Positions 6,158 through 14,242 of a stretch of DNA of 40,538 nucleotides are shown one piece after another. The notes under the pieces are model-generated. The model was not told where the DNA came from and made no database searches. It was given only the letters and a program-made list of their open reading frames with translations. Source of the stretch: Lentibacillus populi (GTDB taxonomy: Bacteria > Bacillota > Bacilli > Bacillales > Amphibacillaceae); NCBI GenBank assembly GCA_014642895.1, contig BMJD01000038.1:1-40538 (forward strand), written 5' to 3'. Position 1 is the first letter of the stretch, and each line of letters starts with the position of its first letter. The position numbers were made by a program, and so were the translations under genes.

Positions 6158-7966
6158 ATGTATGACATAATAAAAAAGTGGTACTGGTATGACTGGATGG
6201 TATTTGCTGTTCGCTCCATTTGGTTACTCTCGGTACTAATCGGCTTATGGGAATTTCATGATGATTTATCATTTCCGCTTTGGATTCTGTTTGGATTGCC
6301 TTTTATCGTCTTTTCAGTTCCGTTTTTAATTCAGCAATTTTACAGAAAATATTTCATACTTACCGAGATCATCATTTCTGGGAGCTACTGTATTATTTTA
6401 GCTTTCGTTCTTCACGATGCATTATGGCAGTTTATCCCGATCGCTTTTGTTATAGGTTTTTACAGCATTCAAAGCGTATATATTTGGTCTGGCCCCCTAA
6501 CCATCGTGGCCATTCCTTTTATCATAGGGATGGTGACCGATCAGTCTTTGGCCGACACCGTTGTTCGTTTAATGACGAATTATGGTGTAGCGTTTGGACT
6601 CGGCTATGCTTTTCAATTACTTGTAACTAACCACAAGCAAGGTTTGATCATACGTGAGCAAAACAGCGTGCTTGAACAATATGTGCACCAGGTGGAGCAA
6701 CTCACATTGTTGGAGGAACGGAATCGTTTATCACGCGAATTGCGTGATACGGTCGGTCATACCTTTACAACTATGATCATGGGGATGGAGTCGATCAGTT
6801 CTTCATTGGCTGATGAAAAGGTTGAACATAAACTGAATGCTTTGCTGGATTCAGCACGTGACGGCTTAAAAGATATGCGATTGCTTGTAAACCAGTTGGA
6901 ACCATCAACAATGGATCTATCCCTTATTCAATATGCAAAGCAGTTAATGAACAAATTTATGGAGAGTACGGATACTTCTGTGAAGTTTCGGTGTTTTGGA
7001 GATGAGTACAGCTTACCGAAGGCAGTCAAATTAACAATCATTCGTTGCATACAGGAAGCATTAACGAACGCTGTCAGACACGGGCGGGCAAGTGAGATCA
7101 AAGTATCCCTTTATTTCGACAGCCTGGAGTTACGCTTACAAGTTGAAGACAATGGTGTAAAAGAACGAGGAAAAAAAATGGAGCTGGGCTTTGGCTTAAG
7201 CGCTATGAAAGAAAGATTGCAGGCCTTGCAAGGAAACTTATCCATACATACAGACAATATTGAAGAAACGGTGGTGATCTGCACGATTCCAAGAAACTCA
7301 GAAGACAACACTGAAGCCATCAAGGTAGTCCTGGTGGATGATCAACGTATTATTTTAGATAGTTTGAGGACGGCATTGGAGATTCAAAGTCAGTTGCAAA
7401 TTGTCGGCATGGCTGAATCGGGAGAGGAGGCCCTGACATTATGCACTCAAACCCAGCCCGATATCGTACTCATGGATGTAAACATGCCTAATATGAACGG
7501 AATAGAGGCCATGGAGGTGATAAAGGAAAAGAACTCCATGATAAAAGTTGTCATCCTTTCATCCTTCGAGGACGTCAATCAAGCTGTAGAGGCTCTGCAA
7601 AAAGGAGCAAACGGGTATTTGCTCAAGTCCATTCAACCGAAAGAGCTGATGGAGACCCTTCGCTTCATACACCGTGGAGATACCATTATTCATCATGAAA
7701 TTGCCAATCAGGTGTTTGAAGAACTGAAAGACCGAAATGTTTCATATGAAGAATATAACAAAAATGATTATGGACTTACGCCGCGGGAGCTTGAGATTAT
7801 CAACTATTTAGCCAAGGGTTTGCGATATAAGGCCATTGCTGCCAGACTTTACTTATCGGAAGGTACAGTTAGAAACTATGCTTCCGATATGTATGCGAAG
7901 CTCAATGTAAGTAATCGTGATCAAGCCATAGAAAAATGTTTGGAAGAAGGTTTAATAGCGAAATGA
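6158..7966 (+). CDS. Fused HisKA_3 kinase-like / NarL-type response regulator lacking the phospho-His
   Basis: Single 602-residue frame. Residues about 15-160 hold five or six membrane helices; 165-190 is a coiled linker; the dimerisation box reads ERNRLSRELRDTVGH. In DesK/LiaS/NarX-type kinases this is ELHD, with the phosphorylated His at the position that is Arg196 here (codon CGT at 6743-6745). The ATP-binding domain is otherwise intact: N box QEALTNAVRHG, G1 VEDNG, G2 GFGLSAMKER. At about residue 388 the chain passes without a stop into a receiver domain (acidic pair VDDQ, phospho-Asp440 in LMDVNMP, Lys in YLLKS), then a LuxR/NarL helix-turn-helix (LTPRELEIINYLAKGL, final 65 residues). 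These are normally two separate genes. Ribosome binding site GAGGG about 9 nt before ATG 6158. It is flanked by the sensor-like protein and convergent to the ABC operon it might control. Confidence 0.93.
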   Translation: MYDIIKKWYWYDWMVFAVRSIWLLSVLIGLWEFHDDLSFPLWILFGLPFIVFSVPFLIQQFYRKYFILTEIIISGSYCIILAFVLHDALWQFIPIAFVIGFYSIQSVYIWSGPLTIVAIPFIIGMVTDQSLADTVVRLMTNYGVAFGLGYAFQLLVTNHKQGLIIREQNSVLEQYVHQVEQLTLLEERNRLSRELRDTVGHTFTTMIMGMESISSSLADEKVEHKLNALLDSARDGLKDMRLLVNQLEPSTMDLSLIQYAKQLMNKFMESTDTSVKFRCFGDEYSLPKAVKLTIIRCIQEALTNAVRHGRASEIKVSLYFDSLELRLQVEDNGVKERGKKMELGFGLSAMKERLQALQGNLSIHTDNIEETVVICTIPRNSEDNTEAIKVVLVDDQRIILDSLRTALEIQSQLQIVGMAESGEEALTLCTQTQPDIVLMDVNMPNMNGIEAMEVIKEKNSMIKVVILSSFEDVNQAVEALQKGANGYLLKSIQPKELMETLRFIHRGDTIIHHEIANQVFEELKDRNVSYEEYNKNDYGLTPRELEIINYLAKGLRYKAIAARLYLSEGTVRNYASDMYAKLNVSNRDQAIEKCLEEGLIAK

Positions 7967-7982
7967 AGATCGGACAAGAGAA

Positions 7983-8010
7983 ATCAGGAATGCCCTTAGG
8001 TATTCCTGAT
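7983..8010. terminator. Hairpin between convergent kinase-regulator and DUF1772 genes
   Basis: ATCAGGAAT (7983-7991) pairs with ATTCCTGAT (8002-8010), 9 bp perfect with a ten-base loop. There is no good T run on either side, so it may be a weak or factor-assisted terminator. Confidence 0.5.
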
Positions 8011-8030
8011 TGATGATGAAAGAAAGTGGA

Positions 8031-8516
8031 TTACATTCGCCAGAGTACGTAAACGAATATAGTTAATGCAGCAAAACTTGCCATGGTCCGTACATGGTTC
8101 CAAACGGTCCATTTTAAATGATAATCTTTCCATAGACCCACACTTTCTGCGTCCGTGGCCATTACTTTGGCTAACACATCGTTTAGAGGAACATTGCATA
8201 CCGCTGTGACTAGCAAGCTACCTAGAAGATAAAGTAAACTACCAGCAAGTATATAAATGGCATTCGGATCTTTCCAATTAAATAATGAAATGATCACTAG
8301 TACCATACAAACGAGAGATGTCCCCATAAATACAGTCAGGAATAGTCGGTTTAGCACAGCGCTGTTTATGGACTGCATAGCCGAAATTCCTTGTTCTGGA
8401 GGGATCCGGTAGAGAGCGTTCATGACAAATGACGAAAATGCAAAGAACAATCCTGCAATCAGCCCAGATCCCAACGCTGCGCAAAAAATTAGAAAGGGAG
8501 TAAGTTTTTCAATCAT
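8031..8516 (-). CDS. DUF1772 (anthrone oxygenase-like) membrane protein
   Basis: Four-helix membrane protein of 161 residues. The N-terminal GSGLIAGLFFAFSSFVMNAL, the NVPLNDVL segment after the third helix and the W-x-x-WNHVRTMASFAA region before the last helix are the DUF1772 pattern. Some fungal relatives take part in anthrone oxidation; the bacterial function is unknown. The start overlaps the stop of the PH-like gene (ATGA), so it is the last gene of the 11.4-8.0 kb operon. Confidence 0.82.
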   Translation of the reverse strand: MIEKLTPFLIFCAALGSGLIAGLFFAFSSFVMNALYRIPPEQGISAMQSINSAVLNRLFLTVFMGTSLVCMVLVIISLFNWKDPNAIYILAGSLLYLLGSLLVTAVCNVPLNDVLAKVMATDAESVGLWKDYHLKWTVWNHVRTMASFAALTIFVYVLWRM

Positions 8517-8893
8517 ATTTCATCATCCTTTGTAACATTGAGTGAAGGACAACGCCTCAGAATATCATTTACCAGTTGTTCTTGATCTCCCCTTTCAAAT
8601 ACAACTTGATCAAACTCACACCCCTTCAAACGAAGCATAACGACTTCATTTGTACTACGATAGACTAAAAAGTATTTCTCGCCTTCAATAATGAATATTC
8701 CGGCTTTATAGTCAAGTGTCGTGATGCCCGTTCTCTTAATAGCAGCTGTCAATGGAAAATGAAATTTCCCCACCCGAATTTCTTCAATTGAGGTGTAAGG
8801 TATTTTGATCTCCTTCCTCAAAGTCAAAGCCGCTGTCCATCCTGAAATATTTAGTAGTAACACACGATCACCCGCCACAACTTGAAAACTCAT
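8513..8893 (-). CDS. Bacterial PH-like domain protein
   Basis: Soluble 126-residue protein made largely of beta-strand-like text: MSFQVVAGDRVLLLNISGW, IPYTSIEEIRVG, GIFIIEGEKYFLVYRS, then a C-terminal helix (QEQLVNDILRRC). This is the shape of small bacterial pleckstrin-homology-like proteins with a short PH core. ATG 8893 is preceded by GGAGGGG at about 8 nt; the longer frame from 8926 has no better site. It lies 70 bp after the ABC permease gene and is translationally coupled to DUF1772. Molecular role unknown. Confidence 0.65.
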   Translation of the reverse strand: MSFQVVAGDRVLLLNISGWTAALTLRKEIKIPYTSIEEIRVGKFHFPLTAAIKRTGITTLDYKAGIFIIEGEKYFLVYRSTNEVVMLRLKGCEFDQVVFERGDQEQLVNDILRRCPSLNVTKDDEI

Positions 8894-8962
8894 CTTGTAT
8901 CCCCTCCAATTTAGACAGCATATCATCCATGGATTATTTAACCAGTAACCTAATTAAAAAAA

Positions 8963-9748
8963 TCACATAGAAGGCAGTTCCTTTCGGGATAAATATGATG
9001 TTGCAAATAATAAACACAAAACAATAAGCGATAACGTTACAGCCACTGTTATGAAAAAGTATGGTAACATATTACCGGACGTTATGATGCTAACAGCCTG
9101 ATTGGTCAAATGCGCCGGATTTAAGACCTGAAATCCTCCACCTAATAAGGTAACAATTTTCAACAGGATTAAAACTAAAATGGACAATAGTACAATAACC
9201 GATGATCTTGCCAATAAAGTGCCCATGACGATTACGAAGGTCAACATAAACAGGCTCCAGATGAGATAAACACCCAGTCCTGCCACAACCCTAGCCACGG
9301 AAACCGTTTGATATAAATGAAAAGTATAAAAAACTGCCGTCAGGAATCCGAGGAATACGGAACCTAGAATCATTACTGCATGCCCCAACAACTTACTTAA
9401 CAAATATTCAACAAGTGTCGTGTTGCGCGTCAAAATAAACGCTAACATACCATTATTTTTATCCGATGCGATGATACCCATCGCCGCTATAACGATGACG
9501 ATTAAGCCCATTTGGTCAAATTGATCGGTTAAGGTACCAGCTAATACTTCGTCAGCCGTTAACTCGGGTAATGAAATAGCCATTCCTTCAGGCAGTCCAC
9601 CGGCCATTTTTAAAATTTTCGGTAAATAAAAAGACGATAAAGGTTGAAGGACTCCCAAAAACATAAATACGACGGGCAACCATAATATTTTGTAACTTCT
9701 CCTTGCATCCAACCACTCTCTCTTTAACAGAACAGTGAAGTGATTCAT
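8963..9748 (-). CDS. ABC transporter permease, YxlG-like (ABC-2 type)
   Basis: Membrane subunit of 261 residues with six predicted helices; starts MNHFTVLLKREWLDARRSYK, the amphipathic lead typical of ABC-2 permeases such as YxlG and NosY. A large external loop follows helix 1 (residues about 40-80). The block IIASDKNNGMLAFILTRN is the coupling region common in this family. The start overlaps the ATPase stop by 4 bp (ATGA). With YxlF- and YxlE-like neighbours the order matches the Bacillus subtilis yxlE-yxlF-yxlG block. Substrate unknown, probably export. Confidence 0.85.
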   Translation of the reverse strand: MNHFTVLLKREWLDARRSYKILWLPVVFMFLGVLQPLSSFYLPKILKMAGGLPEGMAISLPELTADEVLAGTLTDQFDQMGLIVIVIAAMGIIASDKNNGMLAFILTRNTTLVEYLLSKLLGHAVMILGSVFLGFLTAVFYTFHLYQTVSVARVVAGLGVYLIWSLFMLTFVIVMGTLLARSSVIVLLSILVLILLKIVTLLGGGFQVLNPAHLTNQAVSIITSGNMLPYFFITVAVTLSLIVLCLLFATSYLSRKELPSM

Positions 9749-10650
9749 GATGATTTCACCATCCTTATAAAGATCTCTTCCAAGCTTTCCTGTACGAGTT
9801 CAAGCTTTTGAACCGGGAGTTGTAAACGCGTGATATTGCGTAACAGCCAGTTTCTCCCCCGCTCGATATTTTTAACCCGCACCTTGGCAGCATTTCCTGT
9901 TAGTTCAATAGATTCAACAATGTCCTCATTAACAAGCTCGTGTGTCCATTCGCCTATTCGAGGTGCCTGAATAATAAAAATAGGTTGTTGAGTCTCTTCA
10001 ATGATTTGATTAATGGATCCGTTAACAAGTAATTGCCCCTGATTTATGATAAGGATCTTATCGCAAAGCTCTTCAGCATCATGCAGAATATGCGTGGAAA
10101 AAAGAATGGTTGATGTCTGTTTGATCACTTTAAGCAATTCCAATATATCCCTTCGTCCTAATGGATCCAATGCAGAAACCGGTTCATCCATGATCAATAA
10201 TTTTGGTTGATGGATAAGTGCCTGTGCAATTCCTAACCTTTGCTTCATCCCTCCCGAATAGGTCCCAATAAGCTGATTTTTCACCCCACCCAGTCCTACC
10301 AGATCCAGCAATTCGTTGATTCTTTGTTCCAATACCTCCTTATCTATATTTGAAAGTCCGCCCATGAATGTAAGCAATTCCTTTCCTGTCATCCACGGAT
10401 CAAAAGTGGGATGCTGCGGTAAATATCCAATAAATTGACACATTTGGTCATGGCGTTTTCCGTTAAGCAAGATTTGACCACCTGTAAGTTTGTTTATATT
10501 TAAGATCATTTTAATAATCGTTGTTTTACCTGCCCCGTTAGGACCAAGAAGAGCGACACATTCCCCCCGATTAATGTGAAAATTAATGTTTTGAACAACC
10601 TCATGACTTCCGTACTTTTTTTGAAGATGACTTACCTGAAGTAGATGCAT
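9745..10650 (-). CDS. ABC transporter ATP-binding protein, YxlF-like
   Basis: Cytoplasmic ATPase of 301 residues. Walker A LLGPNGAGKTTII (about 34-46), Q-loop GYLPQHPTFDP, signature YSGGMKQRLG (about 135), Walker B LLIMDEPVSALDP, switch His in FSTHIL. The C-terminal 80 residues form the usual accessory domain of DrrA/NatA-type exporters. The frame overlaps the YxlE-like gene by 50 bp, while AAGGA lies 8-10 nt before ATG 10650, so translational coupling is likely. Pairs with the permease at 8963-9748. Confidence 0.93.
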   Translation of the reverse strand: MHLLQVSHLQKKYGSHEVVQNINFHINRGECVALLGPNGAGKTTIIKMILNINKLTGGQILLNGKRHDQMCQFIGYLPQHPTFDPWMTGKELLTFMGGLSNIDKEVLEQRINELLDLVGLGGVKNQLIGTYSGGMKQRLGIAQALIHQPKLLIMDEPVSALDPLGRRDILELLKVIKQTSTILFSTHILHDAEELCDKILIINQGQLLVNGSINQIIEETQQPIFIIQAPRIGEWTHELVNEDIVESIELTGNAAKVRVKNIERGRNWLLRNITRLQLPVQKLELVQESLEEIFIRMVKSS

Positions 10651-10873
10651 ATGTTCGTTCCTTCCTACCGAAGATAAAGTATAAAATGGGGCCGATTATA
10701 TTAATCAAAATAATAATCGCTCCCCACATCCATTTATAATCCGCACTTTGATCTCTTCTTACTAAATCCCATAATGCCACAGATAATAATATGAGATGTA
10801 GGATCAAGATGGGTAAAAGCAGCGGTAACCAATCTGCGAATTCGTCGATCCCAATGTGATACCCATAATGCAT
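10601..10873 (-). CDS. YxlE-like PLDc_N-domain membrane protein
   Basis: Small membrane protein of 90 residues with two helices (about 14-35 and 48-68), the conserved text ALWDLVRRD between them and IGPILYFIFGRKER after the second. This is the phospholipase D N-terminal (PLDc_N) domain, occurring alone as in B. subtilis YxlE. It precedes the YxlF- and YxlG-like ABC genes as in Bacillus. The basic C-terminal tail lies in the 50-bp overlap with the ATPase gene. AAGGGGG lies 7 nt upstream of the ATG. Likely an accessory or negative regulator of the system; evidence is positional only. Confidence 0.85.
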   Translation of the reverse strand: MHYGYHIGIDEFADWLPLLLPILILHLILLSVALWDLVRRDQSADYKWMWGAIIILINIIGPILYFIFGRKERTYASTSGKSSSKKVRKS

Positions 10874-10885
10874 GTGTGGACCCCC

Positions 10886-11428
10886 TTACTCTTTTGGTGA
10901 TTTTTGTGGGATAAACATACTAGCAAAAATTCGAGTGGTTCGTGCAGGTGTTAGCTGATTGTGGATCACTTTCTCAATGGCCTGTTGAATGGATTGTGTA
11001 AGTTCATGAAATTCTTCATCGGATAGATGCAAAGGTGTATACGCATAACTAAATCCCTCTTTTTTATATTGTTCAGGAGACGTATCCGCCAAATAAGACG
11101 TCGCTAATTGAAGCAAATTACCGTGAAATACGGAAAAATGACGGATGTGATCTTCCCGTGATGTCGTTTCAATTTCGCTTTCAGGAATTTGCAAGTTATC
11201 TATTTTAACTGAGAATTTGCGTTCCTCTGTTCCTTTTACCTTTTTTGTTTCAATGACTTCAATAAGATTTGCCTCGAGTAAAAGATTTATATGACGATAT
11301 AGCGTAGCTTGAGGAACATCACCGAGTATCTCTACAAGTTGAGCTATCGTCAGCGGTTTGTTTAGCAACAATTGTTGTACAATTCGCATTCGCACGGGAT
11401 GAAGAAGTAAATCGGCCTTTCCTTTCAT
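10886..11428 (-). CDS. ArsR/AphA-like winged-helix regulator
   Basis: DNA-binding protein of 180 residues. The N-terminal domain reads LLHPVRMRIVQQLL, then DVPQATLYRHINLLLEANLIEVIE, a HTH_20/winged-helix fold of the ArsR-like group. The C-terminal half (about 95-180) is helical and probably carries dimerisation or sensing. The start is ATG 11428 (GGAGGG 7 nt upstream). First gene of the operon running down to DUF1772; a 24-bp perfect palindrome lies 20 bp upstream (11448-11471), so autoregulation is likely. Confidence 0.85.
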   Translation of the reverse strand: MKGKADLLLHPVRMRIVQQLLLNKPLTIAQLVEILGDVPQATLYRHINLLLEANLIEVIETKKVKGTEERKFSVKIDNLQIPESEIETTSREDHIRHFSVFHGNLLQLATSYLADTSPEQYKKEGFSYAYTPLHLSDEEFHELTQSIQQAIEKVIHNQLTPARTTRIFASMFIPQKSPKE

Positions 11429-11447
11429 TGGATTACCCTCCATTTAC

Positions 11448-11471
11448 ATTATCATTTTATAAAATGATAAT
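11448..11471. promoter_or_regulatory. 24-bp perfect palindrome, putative operator of the ABC operon
   Basis: Arms ATTATCATTTTA and TAAAATGATAAT meet without a spacer. It sits just upstream of the winged-helix regulator gene. An identical 24-bp copy lies at 13237-13260, with similar sequence continuing on its distal side. Confidence 0.75.
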
Positions 11472-11653
11472 ACCATTTCAATATACCGTTGTCAATTTGT
11501 AAGAGATTCTATTCAGATTCAGCAAAATCCAATCAGATATCCACGTTGGGCTTTAATTATGTATCTCATTGGCTGCATTTCTAAACAGCTCGATTCTTAA
11601 ATCATCACGGGTACTATCAACCTATTACCAAGCCTTTTATAACTATAATGCAA
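11472..11653. other. Intergenic spacer without a recognised gene
   Basis: Holds the promoter side of the ABC operon and the downstream flank of the MFS gene. I see no convincing ORF; the short + strand frame here runs into the MFS gene antisense. Confidence 0.5.
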
Positions 11654-12859
11654 TTACGAAATGCTTGTTGACAAAAGGGATTTATGCTTCCATGTTACCA
11701 GCACTGAGCCAGCCAAAAAAGCTAATACTCCTACTATATAAGGGAAATAAGTGTTAATATCAAATAAAATCCCCCCTAATATAGGACCGACTACACTCCC
11801 TAGGCTTACATATGCATTGTTCATACCTGCAATAAATCCTTGTTCATTTACAGCTAACTTGGATAGCACTGTATTGATAACTGGACGCAGTATGGAAGTC
11901 GCAGTGTAAAGCAAACATGTCATCAATAAGATACTAAAAAAGCGTGTGGTGAATAAGAGCAATAAAAAACTTAAGCCACCAGCTACCAATGTACCGTTCA
12001 TAACCTTCGATTCACCAAAAAGGGAAACAAATTTATTCGTAAATGTTAGTTGAACAATGACACTTACAAACGCTGCAATCGAAATCACCATCGCAATATC
12101 TTTTGCTGTAAAACCAAATTGCTTGTCGACAAACAGTCCAAAAATCGCTTCAAAAATGTATAAGGATACACTATAGAGAAAAACCAAAAGCAATGGAACA
12201 ACGTAAGGTGCCCGAATTGAACGTAATAATTGCTGTATCATTGATTGGGTTGAAGTGGTGGCTTCTTTTGGCATCTGTCCCTTCTTTTCTAAGGTTTCAG
12301 GTAGTAAAAAAAACGAAAGTAAAAAGGAAACAAAAGATACGGCAGCAGCAAAATAAAAAGGTACATATAAACCATACGCTGTCAAAAAACCCCCAATTCC
12401 AGGGCCTATGACAAAACCAAATGATATGGAGGCATTAAGGAAACTCAGGCCCTTAGCCCTTTCTTCTTCTGCCGTTATATCAATAATGCATGCCATCGCA
12501 CCGGGAATTAAAAGCGAGACTGCGATACCCGTGAGAAATCTTCCCAAAAAAAGCAACCAAAAATGGAAAGAAAAAGCAAAGAATAATTGAGATAAAGTAA
12601 GACAAATTAAACCCATCACAATGATTCTTTTTCGACCATAGCGATCAGCAAAACGTCCAGCAATTGGAGATAAAAAAAGCTGAATAATGCCGTATGTCGC
12701 AACTAGTAACCCCATCATTTGTCCGTTTGTATTGAATTTATCCATAAAGGCCGGTAATATCGGGATAATCAACCCAAATGCAGCCGTGGCGATAAACACA
12801 CAAACCATTAAAAGAAAAAGTGTATTTATCTTACTAGGTTTAGAAATCAAATCATTCAC
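11654..12859 (-). CDS. MFS drug-efflux transporter (DHA1 family, TetA/NorA-like)
   Basis: Twelve-helix transporter of 401 residues. Motif A GRFADRYGRKRIIVMG after helix 2 and motif C-like GPGIGGFLTAYG in helix 5 place it among proton-coupled DHA1 drug exporters; the second half has a weaker duplicate. Likely substrates are hydrophobic drugs, but specificity cannot be read from sequence. Start is uncertain: ATG 12859 is almost touching its GAGGTG, while TTG 12850 has better spacing. It is alone, in the same direction as the ABC operon, with more than 800 bp of decayed sequence upstream. Confidence 0.88.
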   Translation of the reverse strand: MNDLISKPSKINTLFLLMVCVFIATAAFGLIIPILPAFMDKFNTNGQMMGLLVATYGIIQLFLSPIAGRFADRYGRKRIIVMGLICLTLSQLFFAFSFHFWLLFLGRFLTGIAVSLLIPGAMACIIDITAEEERAKGLSFLNASISFGFVIGPGIGGFLTAYGLYVPFYFAAAVSFVSFLLSFFLLPETLEKKGQMPKEATTSTQSMIQQLLRSIRAPYVVPLLLVFLYSVSLYIFEAIFGLFVDKQFGFTAKDIAMVISIAAFVSVIVQLTFTNKFVSLFGESKVMNGTLVAGGLSFLLLLFTTRFFSILLMTCLLYTATSILRPVINTVLSKLAVNEQGFIAGMNNAYVSLGSVVGPILGGILFDINTYFPYIVGVLAFLAGSVLVTWKHKSLLSTSIS

Positions 12860-13466
12860 CTCATAAACTTTTAATTTGCTGGTTTGCAGGTAATTTAAAA
12901 TAAATATTCGTGACTTCGTTCATTTCCTTCCATATTGCTCTATTTTTTTCAATAGCATCCCGAGATCAAAAGCATTGGACTATTATTCCAACAACTTCAG
13001 ATAATAAACAAACCTGTATTTTACTGCAAAAGACCCTCAAAAGAGTATCACACCAAACATGGTCATGATTATACGATTTAAGGATCCCAGATAGGCTTTA
13101 GTGATTGGAGAATTAAAATAGTTAATTAACACCTACTCCCAATTTGATCGTCGCCGTAATAAGTACTCAAAATATTTCATTATCATACACGATCAAGATA
13201 TAAATTAGTCTTTTCTTTTCCATATACCCTCAAACCATTATCATTTTATAAAATGATAATACCATCCAGGTTTAATACTGTCAACATGTAAGAATACTGT
13301 TATTGTGACAACGCTAGAAGATTCACCAAAGGATGTCGTGCAATTTTACGCAGAATTTCCTTCAACAGGATACATATGCCCTTTTTTAGCCCCACTACTA
13401 AAGCTTAAAAGAATCGATTTAAGCCATCCAGCATGTAGAGGTTGATAAACAGAAATTGTAAAACTA
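12860..13466. other. Gene-poor decayed stretch
   Basis: No intact ORF. It contains the second copy of the 24-bp operator palindrome (13237-13260) and, on the minus strand downstream of it, broken reading-frame pieces starting MEKKRLIYILIVYDN with stops soon after. This suggests a gene formerly driven from the palindrome promoter has decayed. Confidence 0.5.
13237..13260. promoter_or_regulatory. Second identical copy of the 24-bp operator palindrome
   Basis: Identical to 11448-11471. The following 35-40 bp are also similar (ATACCAT…TGTCAA…TGTAAGA in both), showing duplication of a promoter-operator region rather than chance. Confidence 0.72.
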
Positions 13467-13562
13467 TTACCCAACAAAATCTTTCTGTTTTTGAATTTTC
13501 CTTTTAAGCCAATCTCTTAATCCCCGTCTTGTCTTAACTCTAACTAAATTCTTAATTTCCAT
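13467..13562 (-). pseudogene. N-terminal fragment of a YdeI/OmpD-associated family protein
   Basis: A 31-codon frame begins MEIKNLVRVKTRRGLRDWL. Proteins of the YdeI/OmdA group start with a similar V-KTR-ELR-WL block followed by a conserved ENH…AKE…W segment, which is absent here, and the frame ends at once. AAAGGA lies 11 nt before the ATG. Likely a truncated gene; similarity judged by eye. Confidence 0.42.
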
Positions 13563-13677
13563 TTTTAAAATTATCCTTTCTAAAATGAACATTTGTACCA
13601 AGTATAACTGTTTAATTAATTTATTAGAAATACCCAATGACTAAGGGTTCTATTATAATGATTGAAAGAAGGAAGTT

Positions 13678-13779
13678 TTACATAGTGGCGATAAAATTGT
13701 AGTATATAAACTTGATCGTATTTCTCGTTCCACAACGCATCTAATTCAACTTAGCGAATTGTTCAGTAATAAACGTCAA
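13678..13779 (+). pseudogene. Serine recombinase (resolvase/invertase) fragment
   Basis: In-frame text LHSGDKIVVYKLDRISRST followed by THLIQLSELFSNKRQ is the conserved central part of the resolvase catalytic domain (GD-L-V-KLDRLGRS). The N-terminal part with the catalytic Ser is missing and the frame runs directly into a hairpin at 13782. It is a remnant of a transposon or invertase. Confidence 0.75.
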
Positions 13780-13781
13780 AT

Positions 13782-13811
13782 AGACCCCACCTATATTTTT
13801 AGATGGGGTCT
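13782..13811. terminator. Hairpin with terminator-like shape
   Basis: AGACCCCA (13782-13789) pairs with TGGGGTCT (13804-13811). No strong T run follows. It could be an IS end or a weak terminator. Confidence 0.4.
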
Positions 13812-13880
13812 GGGTTATTATTTAGATAACTTGTTAAAGTAAATGCAAGTAACTGGTAAAGTTGTTGACCATGGAAGTAA

Positions 13881-14001
13881 TTAGTCTAAGACATCAATAT
13901 CTGTCAAATCTATGTTGGGAAGGTTCCCGGAAAGATAGCGAAGATAGTAATTTGGATTTAATCCATTTGCCTTACCTGTCTCCACAAAATTTTCTTCTTT
14001 T
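13881..14001 (-). pseudogene. IS66-family transposase C-terminal fragment
   Basis: Minus-strand frame ENFVETGKANGLNPNYYLRY, then LSGNLPNIDLTDIDVLD and stop. IS66 TnpC transposases end in a very similar VETAKANGL-P--YL-YL---LPN---- block. Only about 38 residues remain; an in-frame stop lies just upstream. Confidence 0.75.
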
Positions 14002-14083
14002 TATGCAAAAGTATTCAATACGAATTTTAAGGAATGCTGTACATATGATAGATGGATTATTATCTCATGAATCTGACCTTTAA

Positions 14084-14185
14084 ATGGAAGAGTATTATAC
14101 TGATATGGCGGGATACGAAATACGTGATGACCAATGGGGGCAAATTAAAGATTTTCTTCCACCAGAACGAAAACGGCCAGTTGTA
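14084..14185 (+). pseudogene. IS5-type transposase N-terminal fragment
   Basis: Starts MEEYYTDMAGYEIRDDQW and continues GQIKDFLPPERKRP. The YEI-DDQW--I-D-LPP text is the standard N-terminus (DUF4096-like) of IS5-group transposases. After the KRP the similarity ends, 55 bp before the convergent marR gene. Confidence 0.72.
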
Positions 14186-14242
14186 TGGCTTTTCCTACCC
14201 GGACCTTCTGTTACGGACTTTCATTCGAGTTGTAGCCTCGCG

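Noticed and set aside
13862-14083. 73-codon plus-strand ORF
   Set aside because: Antisense to the IS66 transposase tail, which reads convincingly on the minus strand.
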